A stretch of DNA of 64,000 bases from Cystobacter fuscus (GCF_002305875.1 NZ_CP022098.1:4836001-4900000), one strand, 5' to 3'. Shown: positions 44,404-54,343, counted from the stretch's first letter. The notes: generated by a model not told the origin, from the sequence alone. Numbers and translations are program-made.

Positions 44404-44697
44404 TCAAGGACAGACGCAGCCGCCCGTACACGCGTACTCACGCCAGCACTCGGAGCCGCCACATGCGGTGGTGCACTGCGTCTGCGTGCTGTAGAAGGTC
44501 TGGAAATTGCACGTCCACTTCAACGGGCAGATGCCCACCAGGGCCGTGCTCTGCAAGGACTCCTGCTCTCCGGTGGGGGCCTGCTCCGAGACGGCGGCGG
44601 GCTCGGACGACGGGACCACCACGGCCTCGGTGCCACAGCCCATCAGGCCGAGGGTGAGGCCCGCGATGGAGACAGCGAGAAAGGACTTGATACGCAT
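44404..44697 (-). CDS. small Cys-rich lipoprotein
   Basis: A 97-residue lipoprotein with a clear signal peptide and lipobox (FLAVSIAGLTLGLMGC, Cys at about 21). After a Glu/Ser/Pro linker the C-terminal 40 residues hold eight cysteines (CPLKWTC, QCTTAC, ECWREYACTGGCVC), enough for four disulfides, with no cytochrome CxxCH. The type recurs in myxobacterial genomes without known function. AGGAG lies 9 bases before the ATG. Confidence 0.82.
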   Translation of the reverse strand: MRIKSFLAVSIAGLTLGLMGCGTEAVVVPSSEPAAVSEQAPTGEQESLQSTALVGICPLKWTCNFQTFYSTQTQCTTACGGSECWREYACTGGCVCP

Positions 44698-44836
44698 GGA
44701 GGAAGCTCCTGGGTTCTTCTACGGGGGACGGCCGGGAACACGTTACTCCTGTGTCTTCCTCGGAGTCGAGACCGAAGGAACAACACCAGGGCAGGGTAGG
44801 GCGGACCGCGTCCTTCGACATGGATGGGGATGGATT

Positions 44837-44868
44837 GCGCACCCAATGCTCCAGTCCATTGGGTGCGC
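44837..44868 (-). terminator. hairpin after the GH92 gene
   Basis: GCGCACCCAATG (44837-44848) and CATTGGGTGCGC (44857-44868) are perfect 12-bp arms around an 8-base loop, immediately downstream of the GH92 stop in its direction of reading. No T-run follows, but the stem is strong. Confidence 0.6.
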
Positions 44869-44874
44869 TGTGCT

Positions 44875-47800
44875 TCACTTGGATTCGCCGAGCGAGATGG
44901 CGTACACCTCGAACCGCGCGTCGTTCGGCAGGGTCATGGAGTGCACCTGCTTCGCCGGGTCGAGTGCGAGTGACTGGCCGAACAACCGCACCGGCGGCCC
45001 GTCCACGCCGCTCCCGGCCTTGATCCGATGAGGCATGTCGAGCAACACGGTGGTGCCGGACGGCGTGCTTCCCGCCCAGTCCCCCGCCGTGACCGGGATG
45101 TCCGTCTGGCTACCATCCGAATACCGGACGGTGATCGCCGTCGTCACGGGACCATTGTGCGACACGGAGATCAGGTGAAGCGTCTGGTAATTGCCCCGCG
45201 GAAGGAGGATTCCCTGACCGCGAGCCTCCACGAAGTTGTTCGCACTCCCGCTCGGATCGGGTGCCGAGTACGTCACGCCCGACCAGGTAATGGCTCCGGC
45301 CACGGGGAGCAGGTTCGCGTCGTAGCTCCAACCCTGGCCGTCGAAGTTGCCCTCTCGCGATTGGGCGACCGTCGCGGTGCCGTCATGGTTGCGATCGTTC
45401 GCCAGATCCACGGCGCATTGCTCGGGAATGCTGGGCATGCAGGCCCCCGCCGGCCGTACCTCGATGGTCACGTTTCGGGTCACGGTGTTCGCGCCATCCG
45501 CCGAGACGGCCACCTGGAGTGGATACACGCCCAAAGGAGTGTTCGCGGGCACGGTGATGGTGAGTGGCCCCGTCCACTGCACGGGCAGACGCTGTGACGA
45601 CAACCGGAACGAGGGCGCCGTGGCGGACCAGCCCGCCGGGACGGTCGGCGTCACGGAAACGTCCAACCCGACAGGCGCCTGGCCGAGCACGTCCAGGGCC
45701 AGCTCGACCGTCTGTGCCTCGTTGCTCGCCGCGATGACAGCCGAGGAAGGCCGCACGGACGCGTCGACATGACCGCGGGAGTCCCCCTCGGCCTGATTGA
45801 CCGACGGTGGCCTCGCGGTGCTCGCGGTTCCCCAGCTCGAGGGCTCGCCGCCGAGCGTATGCGCCAGGGTGCCGCCCCGCACGAGCTCGTTCCACTCCAG
45901 GTAGGTCCGTGGGACATCCTGCCCGTCGAGCGTCACGCGCTGGATGTACCGCTGGGTGTCGCTGGCGCCGGGCGCCGTGACTTTCAGCGTGCCGCCCTGG
46001 CGGGTGCCGAAGGACCCGATGCGGACCACGGCGGACTCGAACTGGGGGCTGGAGAGGGCGAGGAAGTTCGCGCCACTCATCGTCGGGTACAGCCCGAGCG
46101 AGGAGAACACATACCACGCCGACATCGTGCCCAGGTCGTCGTTGCCAGTCATGCCGTCCGGCCCCGTGGTGAACAACGTCATCGCCGCGCGCACCACCGT
46201 GGCCGTCTTCGCGGGCGCTCCCGCCCACAGGTACATGTAGGGCGCGAGCAGGTCGGGCTCGTTGTTCGGGTTGTACGTGGGCTTGCCGTAGTAGTCGTAG
46301 GGCTGGGTGATCCATTCCCCGCGAGCGGTTCCCGTGGGATCGGCGAGCAGCTTGTCGTAGGCGAAGAAGGCATCCAACCGCTGTTCGGTCGCGCGCTCAC
46401 CACCCATGAGTGCGACCAGCCCGGCGGGATCCTGTGGCACCAGCCACTGATATTGGTAGGCCCCTCCCTCGTGGAACTGGTGGGAGGCCGCCACCGGGTC
46501 GTACGGCGTCATCCACGTGCCGTCGACCGTGCGTGGACGGAACTGGCCGAGGGACGAGTCCCACAGGTTGCGGTACCACTGCCCACGCTCGGCGAACAGC
46601 CGTGCATCGTCCTCGTGCCCGAGCCCCCGCGCCATCAACGCGAGCGCCGCGTCGGCCGCCGAATATTCGAGCGTCGCCGATGCCGGGTGCACGCAGTCGT
46701 TGTCACCGCCCTTGTGCGCGCAGTCGACGCCCAGGCTCAGACCGGACGGGAGGTATCCGCGGGTGTTGTAGTACTCGATACCCGAACGTCCGTTGTAGGG
46801 CGAAGAGGAGGGGGGCGTGCTGAGCGCGTTCTTCCGCAGCAGCGCGTAGGCCTCTTGTTCATGGCCCTCGAGCAGCCCTCGGGCCCAGGCCTCGACGAGG
46901 AACGGCGTGACCGGATCCCCGGTCATGATGTTGGTCTCGCTGTTGGCGAGCGCCCAGCGTGGCAGCCAGCCCCCTTCCCGGCCAATGGCGAGGATCGACA
47001 GCGCGATGTCCCGAGCGACCTGGGGTTCGAGCAACTCCAGCAACTGGTTCTGGGGACGGTACGTGTCCCACAACGAGAAGTTCTGGTACGGCGTGTAGCC
47101 GCTCGCGGTGTGCACCTGGTTGTCGAAACCGACGTACCGACCGTCCACGTCGCCGGCCAGGTTCGGGTGCAACTGCGCATGGTACAGCGCGGTGTAGAAG
47201 GCGACCTGCCGGTCGCGGGAACCCCCGCTGATCTTGATCGCCCCGAGCTTGTCGACCCACGCGTCATGCAGCCGGGTCCGTGTGGCATCGAAGTCGAATG
47301 ACTCGCCCGTCTCCTTCGCGAGATTCCGTCTGGCTCCGTCGAGCCCGGTATAGGACAGCCCGACCTTCACCGTGACGTCGAGATCCGTGGTCGTGTCGAA
47401 CGTCACCCAGGCCCCGTTGCCTCCTGGTCCGGCCGCGTCCCGCGAGCCCGGTGTCGGGGTGGAGCCGCGCCAGGAGCCGTGGGACGCGAAGGGCCGGTCG
47501 AACGTGGCCGTGAAGTACACCGTGTGCTGGTCACGCCCGGCGCAGAAGCCGCCGGCCCTGATCCGGCCCTCGAGGGTCCGATCCCCGACGACGTGGATTT
47601 CCGAGTCCTGAACCGCCTGGTTGGCCTTCCCGGTGTTGAACAGGACATTCGCGGCGGCCGTGGCCGGGAAGGTGAAGCGCAGCCAGCCGGTCCGCTCGGT
47701 GGCCGTGAGCTCGGCCTTGATGCCGTAGCGGGAGAGGCCGACGCGGTAGTACCCGGGCGTGGCCTCCTCGTCGTCATGCGAGTACTTCGACTTGTAGCCG

Positions 47801-48174
47801 TTGACGTCGACGGTCTCGACGGCGCCGGTCGTGGGCATGATCGGCAATTCACCCATGACGCCGCAGCCGACACCGGACAGGTGCGTCTGGCTGAACCCGT
47901 AGATGGAGTCCTGCTGGTAGTCGTAGCCGCCCTGTCCACCCGTGTCCGGGCTGACCTGCACCATTCCGAAGGGCGCACTCGCGCCGGGAAAGGTATTGCC
48001 GAAGTTCTGGGTGCCGATGAAGGGGTTGACGAATGGGGTGGGATCCACCTCGGTGGGCTCATCCCCTCCCGGGACATCGGGCTCGTCGACCGGGGGGGGC
48101 ACGGTGCTCTTGCAGCCGGCGAGCAGTCCAGCGACCACCAGACCCGCCATTCTTTTCTTGCCGCGCAACCACAT
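44875..48174 (-). CDS. GH92 family alpha-mannosidase, secreted lipoprotein
   Basis: A 1099-residue exported enzyme of glycoside hydrolase family 92, calcium-dependent exo-alpha-mannosidases (mostly alpha-1,2) that trim N-glycan-like mannans. The signal peptide ends in lipobox LLAGC (Cys21). The N-terminal beta-sandwich starts VDPTPFVNPFIGTQNFGNTFPGA, and the catalytic alpha/alpha-barrel has the family motif MTGNDDLGTMSAWYVFSSLGLYP, with the two acids of the general base. After the GH92 end near 750 come C-terminal domains: an NEW3-like Ig segment and a last module (ITWSGVTYSAPDP). The frame runs upstream to 48429, but the ATG at 48174 with GAGGAG opens the signal peptide. Mannan or glycoprotein degradation of prey is likely. 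Confidence 0.92.
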   Translation of the reverse strand: MWLRGKKRMAGLVVAGLLAGCKSTVPPPVDEPDVPGGDEPTEVDPTPFVNPFIGTQNFGNTFPGASAPFGMVQVSPDTGGQGGYDYQQDSIYGFSQTHLSGVGCGVMGELPIMPTTGAVETVDVNGYKSKYSHDDEEATPGYYRVGLSRYGIKAELTATERTGWLRFTFPATAAANVLFNTGKANQAVQDSEIHVVGDRTLEGRIRAGGFCAGRDQHTVYFTATFDRPFASHGSWRGSTPTPGSRDAAGPGGNGAWVTFDTTTDLDVTVKVGLSYTGLDGARRNLAKETGESFDFDATRTRLHDAWVDKLGAIKISGGSRDRQVAFYTALYHAQLHPNLAGDVDGRYVGFDNQVHTASGYTPYQNFSLWDTYRPQNQLLELLEPQVARDIALSILAIGREGGWLPRWALANSETNIMTGDPVTPFLVEAWARGLLEGHEQEAYALLRKNALSTPPSSSPYNGRSGIEYYNTRGYLPSGLSLGVDCAHKGGDNDCVHPASATLEYSAADAALALMARGLGHEDDARLFAERGQWYRNLWDSSLGQFRPRTVDGTWMTPYDPVAASHQFHEGGAYQYQWLVPQDPAGLVALMGGERATEQRLDAFFAYDKLLADPTGTARGEWITQPYDYYGKPTYNPNNEPDLLAPYMYLWAGAPAKTATVVRAAMTLFTTGPDGMTGNDDLGTMSAWYVFSSLGLYPTMSGANFLALSSPQFESAVVRIGSFGTRQGGTLKVTAPGASDTQRYIQRVTLDGQDVPRTYLEWNELVRGGTLAHTLGGEPSSWGTASTARPPSVNQAEGDSRGHVDASVRPSSAVIAASNEAQTVELALDVLGQAPVGLDVSVTPTVPAGWSATAPSFRLSSQRLPVQWTGPLTITVPANTPLGVYPLQVAVSADGANTVTRNVTIEVRPAGACMPSIPEQCAVDLANDRNHDGTATVAQSREGNFDGQGWSYDANLLPVAGAITWSGVTYSAPDPSGSANNFVEARGQGILLPRGNYQTLHLISVSHNGPVTTAITVRYSDGSQTDIPVTAGDWAGSTPSGTTVLLDMPHRIKAGSGVDGPPVRLFGQSLALDPAKQVHSMTLPNDARFEVYAISLGESK

Positions 48175-48220
48175 GGACGGAACTCCTCGTTGTAACGACG
48201 TTGTCGGGAAAACGCGTCCC

Positions 48221-48249
48221 TTTATACGCCGAGGGGCCGGCTTTGACAG
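48221..48249 (-). promoter_or_regulatory. sigma-70-type promoter of the GH92 gene
   Basis: Read on the minus strand, CTGTCA (48249-48244) and TATAAA (48226-48221) are separated by exactly 17 bases. TATAAA agrees with the -10 consensus in five of six positions, CTGTCA with the -35 in four of six. It lies 47 bp before the ATG at 48174. Confidence 0.55.
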
Positions 48250-48304
48250 CTTTTCACCCCGACGACTTTTCATCTTGACAGTGCCTTGCTTTGACAAGAT
48301 TTCA
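48241..48304. promoter_or_regulatory. repeated TTGACA boxes, probable operator
   Basis: The boxes CTTTGACAGCTTTTCA (48241-48256) and CTTTGACAAGATTTCA (48289-48304) agree at 13 of 16 positions and lie 48 bp apart; a third TTGACA is at 48275-48280. The first covers the -35 of the GH92 promoter. A regulator binding site, perhaps for a mannan-responsive protein, is inferred. Confidence 0.45.
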
Positions 48305-48385
48305 ACCAGATAAAAAAGGTAGGGACACTTGATGTTGACGTGTGAATCCCTAACTTCATGGCTCGGCCAACCCGAGGCATGAACC

Positions 48386-48796
48386 ATGTCAAAGACCAGA
48401 TCCCAACCCCACGTTACATCCAAGGCCATTCACGTCGAGACGGCCGCAACGGTTCAGGGACCCGCCGCGACCAGCATCTCGGTGGAAGTCGACGAGGAGA
48501 AGCTCGGCCGGGACGTCGCCGACGGCGGTCAGGCCGACCGGGCGGTCGCCCTGATTCCCCGGACCCATGGGGGCAAGCAGGAATGGAACGAAGAGGAACT
48601 GAGGCACGCTGGTCGACGGATCACCGATGATGATCGCGTCGTGAAAACCTTCAATGCGACGGTGCGGGGGCCGATCGACGCCAAGCAGTCCGGAGTCTCG
48701 GTGAAGGTCGAAACGCCCGGAGGTGCTGTCTGGGCCAACGATCAGGACTCGCGCCCGATACGGGATGCTGACAAACCAGCAGCCGACGAGGATTGA
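48386..48796 (+). CDS. hypothetical protein
   Basis: A 136-residue hydrophilic protein with no signal peptide and no known family. It is highly charged (Asp, Glu, Lys) with VDEEKLGRDVADGGQADR and ends in KPAADED. A GAGG lies 8 bases before the ATG at 48386, and codon use is normal for the window. It diverges from the GH92 gene across 211 bp. Function is not visible. Confidence 0.6.
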   Translation: MSKTRSQPHVTSKAIHVETAATVQGPAATSISVEVDEEKLGRDVADGGQADRAVALIPRTHGGKQEWNEEELRHAGRRITDDDRVVKTFNATVRGPIDAKQSGVSVKVETPGGAVWANDQDSRPIRDADKPAADED

Positions 48797-48861
48797 CACC
48801 GAGCCCGGAGCGAGGACCTCGCCCCGCGGACCCAGGCGGCGGGGAGGGCATTCACAGGCAG

Positions 48862-49674
48862 TCAGTCGCCAGCATCGGGGCTGGCGAGGTCCAGCCGCCG
48901 CGAGATGTACCGCGCGGGCGACGTGCCGAACGCCTTTCGAAACATCGTCACGAAGCTGCTCGCGCTTTCGTAGCCCAGGTCGATGGCCACGCTCTGCACG
49001 GAGGCTCCCCGCGTGAGCCATTGCAATGCCAGGATGATGTGAAGTTGCTGGCGCCATCGACCAAAGCTCATGCCGGTCTCGTGAACGAGCAGGCGGTTCA
49101 GCGTTCGCTCGCCAACGCCCATCCGCTTCGCCCATTCCTTCATGGTCGAGCCGTCCGCCGGATGGGCGGTGATCATCTCGACGAGCCGCCGGAGCCGCGC
49201 ATCCGTGGGCATGGGCAGCCGCAGATTCTCCACCCGCGCCGCCGCCAGCTCGTCCAGCAGTACGGCGAACAGCCGGGCCTCCGGCCCGTCGAGTGGATAC
49301 AGTGCTGGCAGCATCGCGGCGCGCAACAGCAGCTCCCGGAGCAGAGGGCTGACCGAAACCGCACAGCATTCCCTGGGCAAGGTGGCGATCGCGTCGGGCT
49401 CCACGAACAGCGCGACCCCCTCGAGAGGTGCCCGGCCCTTGATGTTGTGGTTCGTATTGCCTGGAATCCACAGCGCGGACTGAGGGGGGACGAGCCACAG
49501 GGCGTTTGATGCCTCACACGTCACTTCGCCACGGACGATGAAGAACAGCTGTGCCTTGCGGTGAGTGTGAAAGCCCAGCTCGAGTTCCCCGGTCATCATC
49601 TCCATCCCGACCACCAGGGCGGGTCGGGCGACGTCATCCGGATCGGCATCGGCAGGGAGGGTGAGGTGGGGCAT
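48862..49674 (-). CDS. AraC-family transcriptional regulator
   Basis: A 270-residue regulator with an N-terminal cupin-type sensing domain (GFHTHRKAQLFFIVRGEVTC, LVPPQSALWIPGNTNHNI) and a C-terminal double helix-turn-helix (MGVGERTLNRLLVHETG and IDLGYESASSFVTMFRKAFGTSPARY). It is divergent to the PPOX flavoprotein gene across 133 bp and may control it. Ligand is unknown. Confidence 0.92.
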   Translation of the reverse strand: MPHLTLPADADPDDVARPALVVGMEMMTGELELGFHTHRKAQLFFIVRGEVTCEASNALWLVPPQSALWIPGNTNHNIKGRAPLEGVALFVEPDAIATLPRECCAVSVSPLLRELLLRAAMLPALYPLDGPEARLFAVLLDELAAARVENLRLPMPTDARLRRLVEMITAHPADGSTMKEWAKRMGVGERTLNRLLVHETGMSFGRWRQQLHIILALQWLTRGASVQSVAIDLGYESASSFVTMFRKAFGTSPARYISRRLDLASPDAGD

Positions 49675-49807
49675 TCGGGGTCGATTCTACGTGGTGGCCG
49701 AATCTCGAAACAAGTTGGCCAGGTTGCGCAATGCGGTCAAGCGGAAATCAGGTCAGGTTGAAGGGACAGGGTCACGCCTTTCATCCTCATCAGAAGGAGC
49801 GAACATC

Positions 49808-50830
49808 GTGCGGAGGACGAGCGACTCAATCGCCACGGTTGACGAGCTGGAAGCCTACATCGGCAAGGCGCCAGCGCCGGTGAATCTCAAGGTCATCGAT
49901 CATCTGGACGAAGGCGCGCTGCGCTGGATCGCCGCGTCGCCCCTTGTCTTCGCCGGGTTCGGGGATGGCTCCCGCATCGGTGTCACCCTCGGTGGGGGCC
50001 ACCCCGGTTTCGCTGGGGGCGACGCTCATGAGCTGCGTCTGCCCACCGCGCTGCTCGACGACCCGACGCTGGCCCGGCCAGGCATGGGGTTCGGCTCGCT
50101 GTTCCTGCTCCCCGGCGTTGGCGAGACCCTGCGCGTCAACGGCAGGGTGGCGAAGGTGGACGGGGGCGAGTTCCGCATCACGGTCGAGGAATGCTATGGC
50201 CATTGCGCCAAGGCGCTGATCCGCTCGGACTTCTGGGCTGCTTCGCCTGGCGCGGCCACGCCGCGGGAGGCCGCGGCCTTCCTTTCCGCCAGCCGCTTCA
50301 TGGCGCTGGCGACGATCGACGCGCGGGGACGCGCCGACCTCAGCCCCAAGGGCGATCCAGCTGGCACGATGGCGAGTCTCGAAGATGGCGGGGCCTGGTT
50401 CGCCGATCGTCCGGGAAACCGCCGCGTGGACAGCTTCCGCAACATCATCGCCCAGCCGCATGTCGCCGCCGCGCTCCTGATCCCTGGTTCGACGCACGTC
50501 GCCCATCTATCGGGGGTCGCGCGGCTCACGACCGATGAGGCGGTTCGCGCGCGATTCGTCGTTCAGGGCAAGACGCCCACGCTGGTGACTGGCATCGACG
50601 ACCCGACCATCGATCTGCGCGAGAGCCCCACACTCGTCCGCGCCAATCTCTGGCCAGTCAAAGCGCGTACCGAAGGCATCGATCCGGCAAAGGTGTTCGT
50701 CGCGCACCTCAAGCTGAATAGCGACAAGGGCCTCGGAGCCAGGCTGGCGGGCGCGGTCCTGTCCGTTCCCGGCGTTACCGGCCTTCTGCTGAAGGGCTTG
50801 GAGAAGGACTACAAGACCAACCTCTACTGA
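49808..50830 (+). CDS. pyridoxamine 5'-phosphate oxidase-like FMN protein
   Basis: A 340-residue protein. The second half is a PPOX-type FMN-binding barrel (FLSASRFMALATIDARGRADLSPKGDPAG, then GGAWFADRPGNRRVDSFRNIIAQPHVAAALLIPG), as in the MSMEG_1061-like flavoproteins. The first half is a smaller domain around YGHCAKALIRSDFW. The family uses FMN or F420 in redox steps on unknown substrates. The start GTG at 49808 has AAGGAG eight bases before. It faces tauD tail to tail. Confidence 0.82.
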   Translation: MRRTSDSIATVDELEAYIGKAPAPVNLKVIDHLDEGALRWIAASPLVFAGFGDGSRIGVTLGGGHPGFAGGDAHELRLPTALLDDPTLARPGMGFGSLFLLPGVGETLRVNGRVAKVDGGEFRITVEECYGHCAKALIRSDFWAASPGAATPREAAAFLSASRFMALATIDARGRADLSPKGDPAGTMASLEDGGAWFADRPGNRRVDSFRNIIAQPHVAAALLIPGSTHVAHLSGVARLTTDEAVRARFVVQGKTPTLVTGIDDPTIDLRESPTLVRANLWPVKARTEGIDPAKVFVAHLKLNSDKGLGARLAGAVLSVPGVTGLLLKGLEKDYKTNLY

Positions 50831-50856
50831 AGCAACTCATCGGTGACTCCATGACG

Positions 50857-51690
50857 TCAGAACGGCTTGTCACCGAGGATGGTGGCGCGGTGCATCACCC
50901 GCCGCTGTGGGCGGTAGTCGTCGACCGCGTAGTGCTGGGTGATGCGGTTGTCCCAGAAGGCCACGTCGTTCTCTTGCCAGCGCCAGCGGAGGGAGAACTC
51001 CGGGCGGGTGCTGTGGGCGAAGAGGAAGCGCAGAAGGGTATCGCTCTCCGCCGGCTCCAGTTCATTGATGCGGGTGGTGAAGCCATCGTTGACGAACAAT
51101 CCCTTGCGTCCCGTCACCGGGTGGGTGCGCACCACCGGGTGGGTGCGCGGTGGGTTCTTGCGTTTGGCTTCCTCGTACCGGGCGAGGTCTTCCTGGGTGG
51201 TGCCGAAGCGCTCCAGGGGAAAGGAGCGGGTCAGGTCGTGGAGGGCGGTGAGGCCGTCGAGCAGTTTCTGCATCGGCTTCGACAAGGCGTCGAAGGCCGC
51301 GCTGCTGCTGGCCCACAGGGTATCGCCCCCACAGGGGGGTAGTTTCTTGGCGGCGAGCACGGCGCCGAGGGCTGGGGTTTCCAGGAAGGTGACGTCGGTA
51401 TGCCAGATGGCGTTGTCACGCACGTCGGTGACGGCGGTGTCGAGCACCAGCACTTGTGGTTGCTCGGGGATGTTCGGGTAGATGGGGTGGATGTGCAGCT
51501 CTCCGAAGCGCGCGGCGAAGGCGGCCTGCTGTCGGGGCGTCAGCGGCTGGTCGCGGAAGAACAGCACCTGGTGTTGCAGCAGGGCTTTCTCGATGGAATC
51601 ACGGTGGGAGTCGCTCAGGGGCTCGCGCAGGTCGATGCCTTCAATGACCGCACCCAGGGCGGGATTCAAGGGGGTGATCTTCAGGGACAT
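50857..51690 (-). CDS. tauD: taurine dioxygenase
   Basis: TauD is an Fe(II)/2-oxoglutarate-dependent dioxygenase that releases sulfite from taurine. The 277-residue product keeps the facial triad His-x-Asp in IWHTDVTF and the distal His in RRVMHRATI, with the 2-oxoglutarate-binding Arg after it. Start [17 protein letters not shown] is typical. It is the last gene of the tauABCD operon, 22 bp after tauC. The ATG at 51690 is preferred because the fold starts there. Confidence 0.93.
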   Translation of the reverse strand: MSLKITPLNPALGAVIEGIDLREPLSDSHRDSIEKALLQHQVLFFRDQPLTPRQQAAFAARFGELHIHPIYPNIPEQPQVLVLDTAVTDVRDNAIWHTDVTFLETPALGAVLAAKKLPPCGGDTLWASSSAAFDALSKPMQKLLDGLTALHDLTRSFPLERFGTTQEDLARYEEAKRKNPPRTHPVVRTHPVTGRKGLFVNDGFTTRINELEPAESDTLLRFLFAHSTRPEFSLRWRWQENDVAFWDNRITQHYAVDDYRPQRRVMHRATILGDKPF

Positions 51691-51712
51691 CGTCTCTACC
51701 TCTTCTGAAGGT

Positions 51713-52546
51713 TCAGTGATTCTGCCCATGCCAGGGCACCAGCCTGCGTTGCAGGGCGCGAAGGCCGAGCTCCAGGGCGAAGGCGATCAGGGCGATGATC
51801 AGGATGCCGAGGATCACCACGTCCGTGACCAGGAACTGCGCCGCCGACTGCACCATGAAGCCGAGGCCACTGGTGGCGGCGATCAGCTCGGAGGCCACCA
51901 GGGTCGACCAACCCACACCGAGGCCGATGCGCACGCTGGTGAGGATGTCCGGCAGGGCGCTGGGCAGGATGACATGGCGGATCAACTGTGCCTGGGTGGC
52001 GCCCAGGGATTGCGCGGCACGCAGCCGGGTCGGATCGACATGGCGCACGCCGGTGGCGGTGGCGATGGCGATGGGAGCGAAGATGGCCAGGAAGATCAGC
52101 AGCACCTTGGACAGCTCGCCAATGCCGCACCAGATGACAATCAGCGGCAGGTAGGCCAGCGGGGGGATCGGCCGGTAGAACTCGATCAACGGGTCGAAGA
52201 TGCCTCGGGCCACGCGGCTGCGACCCATGGCGATGCCCAGTGGAATCGCGGTCAGTACGGCGGCGAGCAGGGCCACGCCGATGCGTCCCAGGCTGGCCCC
52301 CAGGTGCTGCCAGAGGCTGGCGTCCATGTAGCCCAGGGTCAGCAGCTCCCAGCCCTTCCGCGCCACGGCCTGGGGGCCCGGCAGGAACAGTGGCTCGATC
52401 AGCCCGGCGGTGGTCACCGCCCACCACAGGAACAGCAGGGTGGAGACAGTCAGGACGCTGATGACCGTGAGGCTCAGCGGGCGGCGCGGAGGCCGGACCG
52501 TGGGCTCGGGGGTGTTCGCCACGGCTGGAAGCTCGAGGCTGCTCAT
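51713..52546 (-). CDS. tauC: taurine ABC transporter permease
   Basis: A 277-residue inner-membrane permease of the SsuC/TauC type with about six helices, ending with the EAA-type cytoplasmic loop ([23 protein letters not shown]) that contacts TauB. First helix at about 28-48 ([17 protein letters not shown]). The ATG overlaps the tauB stop by 4 bp (ATGA), so translation is coupled. Substrate assignment rests on the complete operon. Confidence 0.9.
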   Translation of the reverse strand: MSSLELPAVANTPEPTVRPPRRPLSLTVISVLTVSTLLFLWWAVTTAGLIEPLFLPGPQAVARKGWELLTLGYMDASLWQHLGASLGRIGVALLAAVLTAIPLGIAMGRSRVARGIFDPLIEFYRPIPPLAYLPLIVIWCGIGELSKVLLIFLAIFAPIAIATATGVRHVDPTRLRAAQSLGATQAQLIRHVILPSALPDILTSVRIGLGVGWSTLVASELIAATSGLGFMVQSAAQFLVTDVVILGILIIALIAFALELGLRALQRRLVPWHGQNH

Positions 52547-53325
52547 GCCGTTCTCCTCTTCCGTTCGGCGAAGACCTGGGCCAGGACGTGCTCGCGGGTT
52601 TCGATGAAGCGCGGGTCGGATTTGATCGCCCGCGCGCTCTCTCCGGCGGCATGGCGCTGGCCGAAGTCGAGCTCGAGGCGTTCGCTGATCCGTCCCGGAT
52701 GGGGCGACAGGAGGATCAGCTCGGTGGCGAGGAACACCGCCTCCTCGATGTCGTGGGTGATCAGGAACACCGGCTTGGACGTGCGCTTCCATACCTGGAG
52801 CAGGAGTTCCTGCATTTGTTCTCGGGTGAAGGCATCCAGCGCGCCGAAGGGTTCATCCATCAGCAGGACGCGCGGGTCCGCGGCGAGGGCGCGGGCGATG
52901 CCGACGCGCTGTTTCTGGCCACCGGAGAGCTGCCAGATGCGCCGCGTGTCGAAACCGGCCAGGTCGACCAGGGCGAGCAGTTCGCGGGCCCGGGCCTCGC
53001 GCTGGTCACGCGGCATGCCGGCCAGTTCGAGGCCGAAGGCGACGTTGGTCAGCACGTCCTGCCAGGGCAGCAGGGCGTCGTCCTGGAAGACCACGCCGCG
53101 CTCGGCGTTGGGGCCGCGCACCGGGACGCCGTCGAGGGTGATGCGTCCACCGCTGGGTGGCACGAAGCCAGCGATCAGGTTGAGCAACGTGGTCTTTCCG
53201 CTGCCGGACGGGCCGAGTGCGACCAGCAACTGCCGTGGCCCGAGGCTGAGGGAGATGTCCGTCAGGACCGGACCGGCCGTGCCGGGGTAGCGTGCGCTGA
53301 TGCGCTCCAGTTGGAGTAGGGCCAT
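52543..53325 (-). CDS. tauB: taurine ABC transporter ATP-binding protein
   Basis: A 260-residue ATPase with Walker [14 protein letters not shown]-loop, signature [15 protein letters not shown] and Walker [15 protein letters not shown], followed by the H-loop TH. It energises uptake through TauC. It follows tauA by 33 bp and overlaps tauC by 4 bp. The length and motifs are normal for TauB/SsuB. Confidence 0.94.
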   Translation of the reverse strand: MALLQLERISARYPGTAGPVLTDISLSLGPRQLLVALGPSGSGKTTLLNLIAGFVPPSGGRITLDGVPVRGPNAERGVVFQDDALLPWQDVLTNVAFGLELAGMPRDQREARARELLALVDLAGFDTRRIWQLSGGQKQRVGIARALAADPRVLLMDEPFGALDAFTREQMQELLLQVWKRTSKPVFLITHDIEEAVFLATELILLSPHPGRISERLELDFGQRHAAGESARAIKSDPRFIETREHVLAQVFAERKRRTA

Positions 53326-53358
53326 CGTCGTCTCGGGGAGGGGAGGGGCGGAACAGCG

Positions 53359-54339
53359 TCATTCCCTCAAGTACTTCGCGCTGACGTAGGGCGAGTAGTC
53401 GGGCCGTACCGTGTCGGTCTTGCCTTGCTCCTTGAGGAACAGGGCGGTGGCGGCAATGGCCCTGGCGGTCTCGCCTCCGAGCAGCCGTTCCTGGGCACTG
53501 GCATCCGGGAAGGTGGCGCCGGCCAGCAGTTCCGGCACGTCCTCCGGGTTCGCGCCGGTCAGCCTGGCGATCTTCCGCACCGGCTCGGAGTGGGCGGTCC
53601 AGGCCTCCTTGTGGGCGGCGTAGTCGGCGAAGGCTTCCAGACTGACCCTGGCGAAACGGGCGAGCACCTCGGGATGTTTTTCCGCGAAGTCCTTGCGCGC
53701 GACCCAGACCTCGAAGGTCGGCGCGCCCCAGGCGCCCACTTCGGCGGCGGTTGTGAGCACCTTGCCACTCCGCTTGATTTCGCCGAGGGCCGGAGACCAG
53801 ACGAAAGCACCGTCGATATCACCGCGCTTCCAGGCCGCGGCGATCTCGGTGGGGTTGAGGTTGATCACCTTCACCCGGGTCGCGTCCAGCTTCCAGTGCT
53901 TGAGCGCGCCGAGCAGGCTGTAGTGGGAGGTGGAGACGAACGGGGTGGCGATGGTCTTGCCCACCAGATCCTGGGGGGTGTTGATGTTGCTGCCATGGCG
54001 GACCACCAGGGCCTCGGCGGAGTTGATCTGCGCGGAGACCAGGAAGGTGACGATCGGCAGGCCCCGGGTGGCGGCAGCGGCCAGCGGGCTGGATCCGAGG
54101 TTGCCGAGCTGCACGGCGCCGGAGGCCATGGCGGTGATCACCTCCGCGCCGCTGTTGAAACGCCGCCAGTCGAGCTTCTGGCCGATGGCCTTCTCGTAGG
54201 TGCCGTCGGCTTGCGGCACCTTGGTCGGGTCGATGCCCGTCTGGTATCCGATGACGATGTCAGCCGCCTGGGCGGACAGTGCCAGACAGCCCCCAACCAG
54301 GACCGCCAGCAGCCGATGGGGAAACAGGGATGCGCTCAT
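53359..54339 (-). CDS. tauA: taurine-binding periplasmic protein
   Basis: A 326-residue substrate-binding protein with signal peptide (LLAVLVGGCLALSAQA). The mature start IVIGYQTGIDPTKVPQADGTYEKAIG and RRFNSGAEVITAMASGAVQLGNLGSSPLA fits TauA; later QINSAEALVVR and WVARKDFAEKHPEVL. It delivers taurine to TauBC. The ribosome site GAGGAG (54353-54348), 8 bases before the ATG, lies inside the stem of a 13-bp inverted repeat, so expression may depend on its folding or on a regulator. This is the first gene of the operon tauABCD. Confidence 0.93.
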   Translation of the reverse strand: MSASLFPHRLLAVLVGGCLALSAQAADIVIGYQTGIDPTKVPQADGTYEKAIGQKLDWRRFNSGAEVITAMASGAVQLGNLGSSPLAAAATRGLPIVTFLVSAQINSAEALVVRHGSNINTPQDLVGKTIATPFVSTSHYSLLGALKHWKLDATRVKVINLNPTEIAAAWKRGDIDGAFVWSPALGEIKRSGKVLTTAAEVGAWGAPTFEVWVARKDFAEKHPEVLARFARVSLEAFADYAAHKEAWTAHSEPVRKIARLTGANPEDVPELLAGATFPDASAQERLLGGETARAIAATALFLKEQGKTDTVRPDYSPYVSAKYLRE

Positions 54340-54343
54340 GCGC

